A stretch of DNA of 10,901 nucleotides from an uncultured Lachnospiraceae bacterium (GTDB lineage: Bacteria > Bacillota > Clostridia > Lachnospirales > Lachnospiraceae): assembly GCA_934359535.1 (NCBI GenBank), contig CAKRLN010000065.1, forward strand, positions 1 to 10,901, written 5' to 3'. This document shows positions 1-6,769 of the stretch, in pieces. Within the stretch, counting starts at the first letter, position 1; every line of letters begins with the position of its first letter. The notes under the pieces are model-generated. The model ran no database searches, was not told the DNA's origin, and saw nothing but the letters and a program-made list of their open reading frames with translations. The translations under genes were made by a program, and so were the position numbers.

Positions 1-1470
1 CCACAGGAGGTCAGTGATGCAGGAACGCAGATCAAGGACATTCCGGTTCGCAGATCTGAGGGTGTGAACCATCACATTTCCATGAAAAAGGCATGGGAGA
101 TGATGAAGGAAAAGGACGTTGTCACACTTCCGATCATAGATCAGAGAAATAAATTAGAAGGTCTGATTATTCCTGGAGACATTGCAAAATCCTATATGGA
201 TGTTTATGACAATGCAATCCTCTCAAGAGCGAGAACACAGTATAAGAATATTGTGGAGACATTAGAGGGAAAGATCATAACTGGAAATGAGCACGGTTAT
301 TTCTTAAATGGAAAAGTCGTTGTCGGTGCAGGAACTCCGGAGGTTGTTGGAAAGAGCGTAGAGAGAGATGATCTTGTCATTATCGGTGACAGAGAAGAAC
401 CACAGCTTTTATCAATTGAATCCGGATGCAGCTGCCTGATTGTAACAAACGGCTTTGAGGTAAGTGATGCTGTTGTAAAGGCAGCAGAGGACAAGCAGGT
501 TGTTGTAATCAGTACACCATTTGACTCATTCACAGCGGCAAGACTGATTAACCAGAGTATGCCGATCAAATTCTTTATGACAAAGAAAGAGGATATTGTA
601 TCCTTTGAGCAGGACGATTTCGTGGATGAGGTTGAGGAAACGATGTCTAAAATCCGTCATCGCGATTTCCCAATCGTTGATGAGAATCAGAACTATATTG
701 GAATGATCTCCAGACGGAATCTTATGAATGCACAGAAGAAACAGCTGATTCTTGTTGACCACAACGAGAAATCCCAGGCACTTGACCATATTGAAGAGGC
801 AGATATTCTTGAGATCATTGATCATCATAGAATCGGAAGCCTTGAGACAGTTGGCCCGGTATTCTTCCGTAACCAGCCGGTTGGATGTACTGGAACGATT
901 GTATACCAGATGTATACAGAAAATGGAGTTGCAATCGATGAGAAGATGGCAGGTCTTATGTTATCTGCAATCCTTTCCGATACACTGATGTTCCGTTCCC
1001 CAACCTGTACTGAGGTGGATAAGGCAGCGGCAGAGGCACTTGCGAAGCTTGCAGGGGTAGATGCAGAAGAACTTGCACTGAAGATGTTCGAGGCTGGAAG
1101 TGATTTCAGCAATAAATCCGATGAAGAAATTTTAAACCAGGATTTCAAGATCTTCAACTCCGGTGATATTGCATTTGGTGTTGCACAGGTAAGTGCAATG
1201 AGCCGTGCAGATCTCGATAAGGTAAAGGTCCGCCTTCAGGCGATCTTAGATGAGAGCATTGAGAAGAAGAAGATCAATATGATCTTTGTTATGCTCACCG
1301 ATATCTTAAAGGAATCAACCTACCTTATTTATGGCGGAGAGAACGCAAAGGAGATCGCAGCAGCAGCATTCCATTGTGATGCAACAGACGATGGTGCAGA
1401 GCTTCCAGGAGTTGTATCCCGTAAGAAACAGGTAATTCCAAACATGATGACAGCATTCGCAGAGCGTTAA
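1..1470 (+). CDS. CBS/DRTGG-domain manganese-dependent inorganic pyrophosphatase (family II, DHH superfamily), 5' end missing
   Basis: The enzyme hydrolyses cytoplasmic pyrophosphate to two phosphates, pulling biosynthetic reactions forward. The reading frame is open to the left edge, so the gene starts outside the window; 489 residues are visible. The GTG at 64 lies inside a CBS domain and is not a credible start. Order seen: CBS half, a DRTGG-type region (about 230-580), second CBS (about 590-740), then the catalytic core with DHNE (757-768) and DHH followed by R (820-831), and a C-terminal DHHA2 domain ending in the SRKKQ signature (1417-1431). The N-terminal metal-binding HxNPDxD motif must lie upstream. 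In characterised CBS-PPases, adenine nucleotides bind the CBS pair and change activity, and DRTGG-containing members also respond to diadenosine polyphosphates; the same control is inferred here. The gene ends at a strong terminator. Family assignment is near certain. Confidence 0.95.
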   Translation, partial: PQEVSDAGTQIKDIPVRRSEGVNHHISMKKAWEMMKEKDVVTLPIIDQRNKLEGLIIPGDIAKSYMDVYDNAILSRARTQYKNIVETLEGKIITGNEHGYFLNGKVVVGAGTPEVVGKSVERDDLVIIGDREEPQLLSIESGCSCLIVTNGFEVSDAVVKAAEDKQVVVISTPFDSFTAARLINQSMPIKFFMTKKEDIVSFEQDDFVDEVEETMSKIRHRDFPIVDENQNYIGMISRRNLMNAQKKQLILVDHNEKSQALDHIEEADILEIIDHHRIGSLETVGPVFFRNQPVGCTGTIVYQMYTENGVAIDEKMAGLMLSAILSDTLMFRSPTCTEVDKAAAEALAKLAGVDAEELALKMFEAGSDFSNKSDEEILNQDFKIFNSGDIAFGVAQVSAMSRADLDKVKVRLQAILDESIEKKKINMIFVMLTDILKESTYLIYGGENAKEIAAAAFHCDATDDGAELPGVVSRKKQVIPNMMTAFAER

Positions 1471-1508
1471 TCAGAGTGCAGCGATTCAGACTTTCTTAGA
1501 ATCATGAT

Positions 1509-1551
1509 AAAAAAAGACACAGCCCTTTCAGAGAGGATTGTGTCTTTTTTT
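1509..1551. terminator. Bidirectional intrinsic terminator between convergent genes
   Basis: GACACA (1516-1521) pairs with TGTGTC (1539-1544). The stem is extended inward by a CCTTT/GAGGA-type helix with a CAG loop and outward by an A-run (1509-1515) facing a T-run (1545-1551). Because the stem is flanked by A on one side and T on the other, it ends in a U-tract on either strand. It lies 39 bp after the pyrophosphatase stop and 9 bp from the end of the convergent AraC gene, so it can serve both. Confidence 0.9.
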
Positions 1552-1559
1552 AATGCAAG

Positions 1560-2393
1560 CTATGCCTGATCTCTTGGTGTGCTTCCAAAGTTTTTTTTAT
1601 AGGCTCTTGAGAAGGTAGAGTAATTGCGGAAGCCACTTTCGTAGCAGGCCTCTGTGATCGGCATTCCACCGGCAATCAGATCCTTCGCAAGAAGAAGCCG
1701 TTTGGTTGTAAGATAGTTGCCAATCGTATATCCGGTTTCCTCCTTAAAGGTATGCATAAGATAATAGCGGCTTAGGAAAAAGCGGGATGCAAGCAGATCG
1801 ATATTCAGATCCTCTGTCAGATGGTTGTTTAGGTAGTCGATGATGGAGAGAATCTTTTGGTTGGAGGCCGTTGTAGGAATATATTCGATGCCATTGTGCA
1901 AAGCTGCGCGGTTTAAATGGATCATAAATTCTAAAAACAGGATATTGTGGTACAGCTTATCGGCATATTCCGTTTCATTGAATGAATGTTCAAGCTCCCT
2001 TGTTACCATGCCAAGCCGGCTCTGGGAAAAAGCGTGTACGCGAAGTACATGCGACTGGTTTTCATGTGCACGCTTAAAGCAGAGGGAAAGATCGTTATCG
2101 GTTTCCTGATAAGCCGCAAGATAATCCTTTGAGATGTAAAAGATGATCCGTTCATAGGGGGTCTCATCGTGTATGACAGGACGGTGTACCTCGCCGGCAT
2201 TCACGAATACGATGTCATTTGGCTTTAAGTCATAGGTGCGCCCCTCGATACAATAGGAGATATATCCACTAAGACAGATCAGGATTTTGTGGAAATCATG
2301 AAAATGAAAATCGATTTCGGGCATACCGGAATCAACCAGATGGAAGATTTTAAAATTATCGGTCAGATAACCGGTTTTTTCATAATGGTTCAT
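1560..2393 (-). CDS. AraC-family transcriptional regulator with N-terminal cupin sensor domain
   Basis: A 277-residue cytoplasmic DNA-binding regulator. The N-terminal half (about residues 15-100) is a cupin-like AraC arabinose-binding fold, with the His-rich stretch DFHFHDFH (28-35) and a later NAGEVHRP (65-72), typical of a small-molecule pocket. The C-terminal 100 residues hold two helix-turn-helix units: about 197-217 (LLASRFFLSRYYLMHTFKEE) and about 246-266 (ITEACYESGFRNYSTFSRAY), closing with FGSTPRDQ. Start choice: an ATG 24 bp upstream at 2417 overlaps the predicted -10 box, whereas the ATG at 2393 has AAAGGAG about 5-6 nt upstream. The ligand is unknown. AraC proteins of this build usually control sugar or small-molecule genes, but no such gene is adjacent, so targets cannot be inferred. 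Family certain, function open. Confidence 0.92.
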   Translation of the reverse strand: MNHYEKTGYLTDNFKIFHLVDSGMPEIDFHFHDFHKILICLSGYISYCIEGRTYDLKPNDIVFVNAGEVHRPVIHDETPYERIIFYISKDYLAAYQETDNDLSLCFKRAHENQSHVLRVHAFSQSRLGMVTRELEHSFNETEYADKLYHNILFLEFMIHLNRAALHNGIEYIPTTASNQKILSIIDYLNNHLTEDLNIDLLASRFFLSRYYLMHTFKEETGYTIGNYLTTKRLLLAKDLIAGGMPITEACYESGFRNYSTFSRAYKKNFGSTPRDQA

Positions 2394-2415
2394 AAAAGCT
2401 CCTTTCGCTACGCTC

Positions 2416-2443
2416 ATTATATCAAAAATAACACAATGTGCAA
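2416..2443 (-). promoter_or_regulatory. Predicted sigma-A promoter of the AraC regulator
   Basis: On the minus strand TTGCAC (2443-2438) is followed after 16 bp by a perfect TATAAT (2421-2416). Transcription would begin near 2409, about 16 nt before the ATG at 2393, just upstream of the AAAGGAG ribosome binding site. This supports the shorter start for the regulator. Confidence 0.6.
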
Positions 2444-2467
2444 TATATTTAGCACTTAGCCTATATT

Positions 2468-2493
2468 TTGAACGAAAAAGTGCCGGGTATAAT
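2468..2493 (+). promoter_or_regulatory. Predicted promoter of the dapF-murE-dapA operon
   Basis: A perfect -10 hexamer TATAAT lies at 2488-2493. The best -35-like hexamer, TTGAAC (2468-2473), is only 14 bp away, shorter than the usual 16-18, so the -35 assignment is weak. Initiation would fall near 2500, exactly at the first copy of the 21-bp direct repeat, giving a leader of about 240 nt before the dapF start codon. Confidence 0.45.
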
Positions 2494-2498
2494 ATAAA

Positions 2499-2721
2499 AA
2501 TAAAGGTAATAATTCAGAACCACATAGAATAAGGGAAGAAGCTTTGTCATGCTTGCATGTAAGAAGCTGATTCTCTTATTCGCAAGGTGGCTCGAATAGA
2601 GTCACCGCCCCATATATGAGCAAAATTAGCTGCATAGCAGCGAGAAAGCGCGATTTATCGAGCGGTTTTGCGAATGTATGGGTGGGGCTGAATCGTTACG
2701 AATAAAGGTAATAATTCAGAA
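2499..2721 (+). repeat. About 200-bp structured element bracketed by a perfect 21-bp direct repeat, in the dapF leader
   Basis: The same 21 bases occur at 2499-2519 and 2701-2721 (period 202 bp). The second copy runs straight into the dapF ribosome binding site. Inside, GTAATAATTCAGAACCAC (2506-2523) is complementary at 14 of 18 positions to 2682-2699, forming a closing stem. Internal hairpins: 2527-2581 (arms starting GAATAAG and ending CTTATTC, with a tandem G-A mismatch), 2586-2606 (GGTGGCTC/GAGTCACC, loop GAATA), 2620-2671 (GCAAAA/TTTTGC) and 2629-2641 (GCTGC/GCAGC). It holds no transposase. It could be a MITE-like insertion, a remnant of a tandem repeat, or a structured leader RNA. I do not recognise it as a T-box, a lysine riboswitch or any other named RNA. 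The repeats and stems are seen directly; the interpretation is open. Confidence 0.7.
2549..2599 (+). other. Possible 16-codon leader ORF inside the dapF upstream element
   Basis: An ATG at 2549 opens a frame reading MLACKKLILLFARWLE and stopping at TAG (2597-2599). A purine-rich AGGGAAG lies upstream, but at 11 nt or more it is rather far for an efficient ribosome binding site. The peptide would be short, basic and amphipathic, with two lysines and three leucines in its middle. The ORF spans the 3' arm of the first hairpin and the 5' arm of the second, so translation would disrupt both. It may be a chance ORF; no homology can be claimed. Confidence 0.2.
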
Positions 2722-2737
2722 AGGACAGGATAAGACA

Positions 2738-3577
2738 ATGAAATTTACTAAAATGCATGGATGCGGAAATGATTATGTATATGTAAATCTGTTTGAGGAG
2801 GAGGTACTAGATCCGGCCAAGGTATCACAGCTTGTAAGTGACCGCCATTTCGGGATCGGATCGGATGGACTGATTACGATCGGGCCGTCGGAGTGTGCGG
2901 ATTTTCGGATGCGTATCTATAACGCAGATGGGTCGGAAGCTGAAATGTGTGGAAACGGAATCCGCTGTGTTGCAAAGTATGTATACGATCATAAGCTGAT
3001 CGACCAGACAAAGATCACTGTGGAGACGGGGGCAGGTGTAAAGACGCTTGAGCTTACCGTGTCTGGAGAAAAGGTCCAGACGGTTTGCGTTGATATGGGA
3101 GAGCCGATTCTTGAGCCAGAAAAGATTCCGGTTATTTCCGGGAAGAATCCGGTCGTGGATGAACCGATTACGGTTGGCGGTGTGGAATGGCATATGACCT
3201 GCGTATCCATGGGAAATCCACATGCGGTTGTATTTGTAAAGAATCTTGCCAATTTTGAAATCGAAAAAACAGGGCCGTTATTCGAAGACCATGCGCGTTT
3301 TCCAAAGCGTACCAACATAGAATTTTGCGAGCTGATTTCAAGAAAAGAGGTTTCCATGCGTGTATGGGAGCGTGGATCTGCGGAAACCTTAGCATGTGGA
3401 ACCGGAACATGTGCAACTGTTATGGCATGTATCTTAAACGGTTATACCGAGGATGAGGTTTTGGTGCATTTAAGAGGCGGAGACCTTGTGATCCGCTATG
3501 ACAGAACGACAAACCATATTTTTATGACAGGCCCTGCAACGGAAGTGTTTGAAGGCGAGATTGACCTGGACGCATAA
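2738..3577 (+). CDS. dapF: Diaminopimelate epimerase
   Basis: Converts L,L-diaminopimelate to meso-diaminopimelate by a cofactor-independent two-cysteine mechanism, in the cytoplasm, supplying lysine and peptidoglycan synthesis. The 279-residue protein has the usual length. Motifs: HGCGNDYV (7-14), DRHFGIGSDGL (35-45), the first catalytic cysteine C71 in EMCGNGIRC, and the second, C220, in ERGSAETLACGTG (211-223), where the common GSGET is GSAET. Start choice: an upstream GTG-type or ATG extension from 2678 would run through the repeat element, whereas the ATG at 2738 has AGGA (2727-2730) 7 nt upstream and begins MKFTKMHG as expected for the family. It heads an operon with murE (129 bp downstream) and dapA, so all three act on the same DAP branch. 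Use of DapF implies that the cell makes the L,L isomer, by a succinylase, acetylase or DapL route located elsewhere. Confidence 0.97.
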   Translation: MKFTKMHGCGNDYVYVNLFEEEVLDPAKVSQLVSDRHFGIGSDGLITIGPSECADFRMRIYNADGSEAEMCGNGIRCVAKYVYDHKLIDQTKITVETGAGVKTLELTVSGEKVQTVCVDMGEPILEPEKIPVISGKNPVVDEPITVGGVEWHMTCVSMGNPHAVVFVKNLANFEIEKTGPLFEDHARFPKRTNIEFCELISRKEVSMRVWERGSAETLACGTGTCATVMACILNGYTEDEVLVHLRGGDLVIRYDRTTNHIFMTGPATEVFEGEIDLDA

Positions 3578-3706
3578 TAAGTACCAGCCGGGGACATTCT
3601 GTGATACAAAATGGGATCTGGAATGCAGAAAGAAATTGGAATGTATGGGACGGAATCCGGAACGGCACACTGGAATGCGGAATAGAATAGAGAAGAGGAA
3701 GAAAGA
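3578..3706 (+). other. dapF-murE spacer with repeated GGAAT motifs
   Basis: This 129-bp spacer has no convincing terminator or promoter. Its second half is strongly purine-rich and repeats GGAAT: GGAATG at 3620, 3638 and 3672, GGAATC at 3652 and GGAATA at 3679. It ends with the murE ribosome binding site AGAGGA (3694-3699), 7 nt before the ATG. The lack of a terminator fits read-through from dapF. The repeats may be chance in purine-rich DNA. Confidence 0.4.
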
Positions 3707-5179
3707 ATGCGTATTGCAAAATTATTGGAAAAAATGGACTACGAGCTGATTGCTGGAAGTCTTGATACAGAAATCACAACACTGGTATATGATTCCAGAA
3801 AGGTTGAGAAAGGATCGGTCTTTGTCTGCATTTCCGGAACGGTAAGGGATGCTCATGACTTTATCCCGGACGTTGTAAAAAAAGGAGCGTCAGCCGTAAT
3901 CGTAGAAAAGGATGTTCCGGTGGCAGAAGGGGTTACCGTCATAAAGGTAAAGGACAGCAGACTTGCACTTGCCTGTATGTCAGCAGCATATTTTGATTAT
4001 CCTTCTGAAAAAATCAAAACAATCGGAATTACCGGAACAAAAGGAAAAACAACAACAACATATATGGTAAAATCCATTCTTGAGTCTGCCGGAATCCGGA
4101 CAGGACTGATCGGAACGATTGAGACAATTATCGGAGATACGCATATTCCATCTGCAAACACAACACCGGAATCCTATGTGGTGCAGGAATATTTTAACCG
4201 GATGGTAAAGGCGGGACTGGATGCGGTTGTCATGGAGGTGTCTTCCCAGGCACTGATGTTACATCGTGTATCTGGCTTTACATTTGATGTCGGAGTATTT
4301 ACAAACCTTGAACCGGATCACATCGGAGAGAATGAGCATAAGGATTTTGCAGATTATATGCACTGTAAGAGCCTGTTATTCAGACAGTGCAGACTTGGTA
4401 TTTTTAACGGAGACAGTGAGCATCTGGCAGGCATTTTAGAAGGTCATACCTGTGAGGTACAGACCTATGGATGCCAGCCACAGAATGATCTTCGGGCAGA
4501 AAATATCCATTTGAAAAAGGAGCATGGGGCACTCGGCGTCGCCTACCATGTGAGCGGAATGATGGATTTTGATGTGGAAGTAAATGTACCGGGAAGCTTC
4601 AGCGTATACAATTCCCTGACTGCAATTGCAATCTGTAACCATTTTGGGGTTCCAGCGGAGAAGATCAAAGAGGCATTGCTCCATGTCCATGTAAAAGGAA
4701 GAATCGAGATTGTGCCGGTTACAAAGCGTTATACGCTTATGATTGATTATGCACACAATGCGATGGCATTGGAGAGTCTGCTTACAACACTAAAGGAATA
4801 TGAGCCAGGAAGACTGGTCTGTCTGTTTGGCTGCGGCGGAAACCGTGCAAAGTCGAGACGCTATGAGATGGGAGAGGTCTCTTCGAGACTTGCCGATCTT
4901 ACGGTAGTTACCTCGGATAACCCGAGAAATGAAGAACCGATGGACATCATCAATGATATTTTAACTGGTGTACACAAAGCAGATGGAGAATACGTGACGA
5001 TCCCGGACCGCAAGGAAGCTATTGCATATTGTATGAAAAATGCACTGGACGGAGACATTATCGTGCTTGCGGGAAAAGGACATGAGGACTATCAGGAGAT
5101 CAAGGGTGTAAAGCATCACATGGATGAGAGAGAGCTGATTGCGGATATTATCAAAGAGAATCCGGATCTGAAGCTGTAA
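3707..5179 (+). CDS. murE: MurE-type Mur ligase: UDP-MurNAc-L-Ala-D-Glu:meso-diaminopimelate ligase, divergent
   Basis: Expected to add meso-DAP to UDP-MurNAc-dipeptide using ATP, in the cytoplasm. The 490 residues show the three-domain Mur ligase plan: N-terminal UDP-binding domain (1-105), ATPase domain with P-loop GTKGKTTT (110-117), NTTPES (151-156), MEVSSQAL (176-183) and the expected carbamylated lysine K221 in MHCKSLLF; then the C-terminal domain with DYAHN (347-351), DNPR (404-407) and GKGHE (456-460). DNPR is the known meso-DAP selectivity motif, matching the dapF and dapA neighbours. Oddities: the usual RDHLDYHG stretch reads EPDHIGENEH (202-211), and the usual GCGGDRDxxKRP reads GCGGNRAKSRR (375-385). 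This suggests a divergent clade or a second MurE beside a canonical copy elsewhere. The start at 3707 has a good AGAGGA site. dapA follows after 21 bp. Confidence 0.88.
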   Translation: MRIAKLLEKMDYELIAGSLDTEITTLVYDSRKVEKGSVFVCISGTVRDAHDFIPDVVKKGASAVIVEKDVPVAEGVTVIKVKDSRLALACMSAAYFDYPSEKIKTIGITGTKGKTTTTYMVKSILESAGIRTGLIGTIETIIGDTHIPSANTTPESYVVQEYFNRMVKAGLDAVVMEVSSQALMLHRVSGFTFDVGVFTNLEPDHIGENEHKDFADYMHCKSLLFRQCRLGIFNGDSEHLAGILEGHTCEVQTYGCQPQNDLRAENIHLKKEHGALGVAYHVSGMMDFDVEVNVPGSFSVYNSLTAIAICNHFGVPAEKIKEALLHVHVKGRIEIVPVTKRYTLMIDYAHNAMALESLLTTLKEYEPGRLVCLFGCGGNRAKSRRYEMGEVSSRLADLTVVTSDNPRNEEPMDIINDILTGVHKADGEYVTIPDRKEAIAYCMKNALDGDIIVLAGKGHEDYQEIKGVKHHMDERELIADIIKENPDLKL

Positions 5180-5200
5180 AAAAGATGAGGGAGAGTATTC

Positions 5201-6097
5201 ATGCCAGTATTTCAGGGTGCAGGAGTGGCACTGATCACTCCATTTCAGGAAGATAAAAGCATTGACTATGAAAAGCTCGAATGCATGGTAGAACGGCAGA
5301 TCAAAGGGAAAACAGATGCAATTATCGTCTGTGGAACAACCGGAGAGCCGGCAACGATGACAGCAGAGGAGCACACGGAGGTGATCCGTTTTGTCATTGC
5401 AAAGACAGCACACCGCATACCAGTCATTGTCGGGACGGGAGCGAACTGCACGCAGACGGCAGTGGATCTGACCATGCAGGCTGAAAAGCTTGGTGCAGAC
5501 GGAGTGCTTGTTGTTACACCATATTATAATAAGGCCACGCAGGAGGGGCTTTTGGCCCACTACAAGGCTGTTGCAGACAGCGTTACACTTCCGGTTATCA
5601 TGTATAATGTTCCGGGACGGACGGGCTGCAATATTCTGCCGGAAACAGCTGCAAGGATTGCAGAGGCTTCTAAAAATATTGCAGGAATCAAGGAAGCAAG
5701 CGGAGATATTTCACAGATTGCCGAGCTTTCTGCACTTACAAGGGGAAGGCTTGATCTTTATTCCGGAAATGATGACCAGATCGTTCCGATCCTTGCGCTT
5801 GGAGGAATTGGGGTGATTTCGGTACTGTCGAATGTTGCCCCGGAGGATACCCATGATATGGTAATGGAGTATTTAAGTGGCAATACGAAGCGCGCGACAG
5901 AGCTTCAGCTCCGCTATCTGGGGCTGATCCACGCGCTGTTTTCAGAGGTGAATCCGATCCCAGTCAAATGGGCAGCACATCTTATGGGTTATGGGGCAGG
6001 GAACTTGCGTCTGCCGCTTACGGAGCTTTCTGATCCACATAAGAGGATTCTGGAAGCAGAGCTTCGCAAATTACATTTACTCAAAGAATATAGATAA
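5201..6097 (+). CDS. dapA: 4-hydroxy-tetrahydrodipicolinate synthase
   Basis: Condenses pyruvate with aspartate semialdehyde, the committed step to diaminopimelate and lysine; a cytoplasmic class I aldolase, usually a tetramer. At 298 residues it has the typical length. Active-site residues are all present: Schiff-base K164 in AGIKEASGD, Y135 and R140 in YNVPGRTG, T46/T47 in CGTTGEP, and Y109 in TPYYNK (the residue contributed by the neighbouring subunit). The SGNDDQIVPILALGG and EVNPIPVKWA blocks further support DapA over other N-acetylneuraminate-lyase family members. An AGGGAG site (5188-5193) precedes the ATG by 7 nt. Only 21 bp separate it from murE, so it is the third gene of the DAP operon. 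Its last codons and stop lie within a set of competing hairpins. Whether lysine inhibits this enzyme cannot be judged from what is seen. Confidence 0.97.
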   Translation: MPVFQGAGVALITPFQEDKSIDYEKLECMVERQIKGKTDAIIVCGTTGEPATMTAEEHTEVIRFVIAKTAHRIPVIVGTGANCTQTAVDLTMQAEKLGADGVLVVTPYYNKATQEGLLAHYKAVADSVTLPVIMYNVPGRTGCNILPETAARIAEASKNIAGIKEASGDISQIAELSALTRGRLDLYSGNDDQIVPILALGGIGVISVLSNVAPEDTHDMVMEYLSGNTKRATELQLRYLGLIHALFSEVNPIPVKWAAHLMGYGAGNLRLPLTELSDPHKRILEAELRKLHLLKEYR

Positions 6098-6156
6098 TTG
6101 CGAAGCTCATAGTTGAACAATAAAATGTGAGTAAAAGAGAGTTTCGAAATTATCTA
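6059..6156 (+). promoter_or_regulatory. Mutually exclusive hairpins across the dapA stop codon
   Basis: Arm A (6059-6073, GAGCTTCGCAAATTA) pairs with arm B (6095-6108, TAATTGCGAAGCTC): 14 base pairs with one bulged A. Arm B, extended to 6091-6108, also pairs with arm C (6139-6156): 18 positions with one mismatch and one G-T. Since B cannot pair with both, the two hairpins exclude each other. No T-run follows C, so this is not a canonical terminator. Ribosomes finishing dapA would cover arm A and the start of B. It may serve in attenuation, mRNA processing or 3'-end protection, or be a palindromic repeat. Confidence 0.5.
6098..6126 (+). promoter_or_regulatory. Possible promoter for the flavin reductase gene
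   Basis: TTGCGA (6098-6103) and TAAAAT (6121-6126) are spaced by 17 bp, a fair sigma-A match (4/6 and 5/6). It overlaps the hairpin arms after dapA. The gene 59 bp downstream could therefore have its own transcript or be read from the dap operon. The evidence is weak. Confidence 0.3.
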
Positions 6157-6184
6157 ATTAAAGAATAAGCACAAAGGAGAACTT

Positions 6185-6748
6185 ATGGGAAAACAAAACT
6201 GGAAGCCGGGAAACATGTTGAATCCAGTTCCGGCAGTGATGGTCAGTGTCGCAGATAAAGCCGGAAAGGCAAATATTATTACGGTCGCATGGGCTGGAAC
6301 GATCTGCACCAATCCACCGATGCTATCGATCTCGGTGCGACCGGAGCGGTATTCGTATCATATGATTGAGGAAACCGGAGAATTTGTTGTAAACCTTACA
6401 ACAAAGAAGCTTGTCCGCGCCTGTGATTACTGTGGGGTGACAAGCGGAAGAGATGTTGATAAATTTAAAGAAATGGAGCTGACACCACTGAAGCTGGATA
6501 CGGTATCGGTTCCGGGCATTGCAGAAAGCCCGGTCAATATTGCCTGCCGTGTGGTAGAAAAGAAGGAGCTTGGCAGCCATACGATGTTTCTTGCCGAAGT
6601 GTGCGGGGTAACCGTCGATGATACCCACATGGACGAAAGCGGCCGGTTCCATATCAATGAAACCGGGCTTGTCATGTATTCGCATGGAGAGTATTTCCTG
6701 CTTGGGGAAAAGCTTGGCAAATTCGGTTACAGCATTCAAAAGAAATAA
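6185..6748 (+). CDS. Flavin reductase family protein (FMN-binding split barrel, flavoredoxin-like)
   Basis: A 187-residue protein of the flavin reductase-like / flavoredoxin family, which binds FMN in a split beta-barrel and passes electrons between NAD(P)H, flavin and redox partners; cytoplasmic, no signal peptide. Family features: N-terminal NPVPAVMVSV (13-22), the core AWAGTICTNPPMLSISVRPERYS read as residues 35-57, and FVVNL (67-71), followed by the CDYCGVTSGRDVDKF block (80-94) typical of this subgroup. A strong AAGGAG site (6174-6179) precedes the ATG. It lies downstream of the dap operon but has no obvious role there. Its convergent neighbour starts 22 bp later. The physiological partner cannot be told from sequence. 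Confidence 0.9.
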   Translation: MGKQNWKPGNMLNPVPAVMVSVADKAGKANIITVAWAGTICTNPPMLSISVRPERYSYHMIEETGEFVVNLTTKKLVRACDYCGVTSGRDVDKFKEMELTPLKLDTVSVPGIAESPVNIACRVVEKKELGSHTMFLAEVCGVTVDDTHMDESGRFHINETGLVMYSHGEYFLLGEKLGKFGYSIQKK

Positions 6749-6769
6749 AAAGCATCCGTTCGAAAAATA

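Noticed and set aside
2581..2611. T-box-like string (AAGGTGG followed later by CACCGCCCC) upstream of an amino acid pathway gene
   Set aside because: The conserved T-box core GGTGGNACCGCG is not present. The GGTGGCTC is fully paired in a simple 5-nt-loop hairpin, and no terminator/antiterminator pair with a U-tract precedes dapF.
2500..2737. Lysine riboswitch in the dapF leader
   Set aside because: The gene context is suggestive, but I could not find the lysine-riboswitch core sequence blocks or a downstream terminator. The fold looks different. An Infernal search against the lysine riboswitch model would settle it.
2678..2737. Longer N-terminus for dapF starting within the repeat element
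   Set aside because: The extra 20 residues have no match to DapF, there is no ribosome binding site at 2678, and the ATG at 2738 has a proper site and the family's usual N-terminus.
4961..5560. 199-codon open frame on the minus strand across the murE-dapA junction
   Set aside because: It is antisense to two well-supported genes, is rich in Cys/His/Ser as expected of a shadow frame, and has no recognisable domain.
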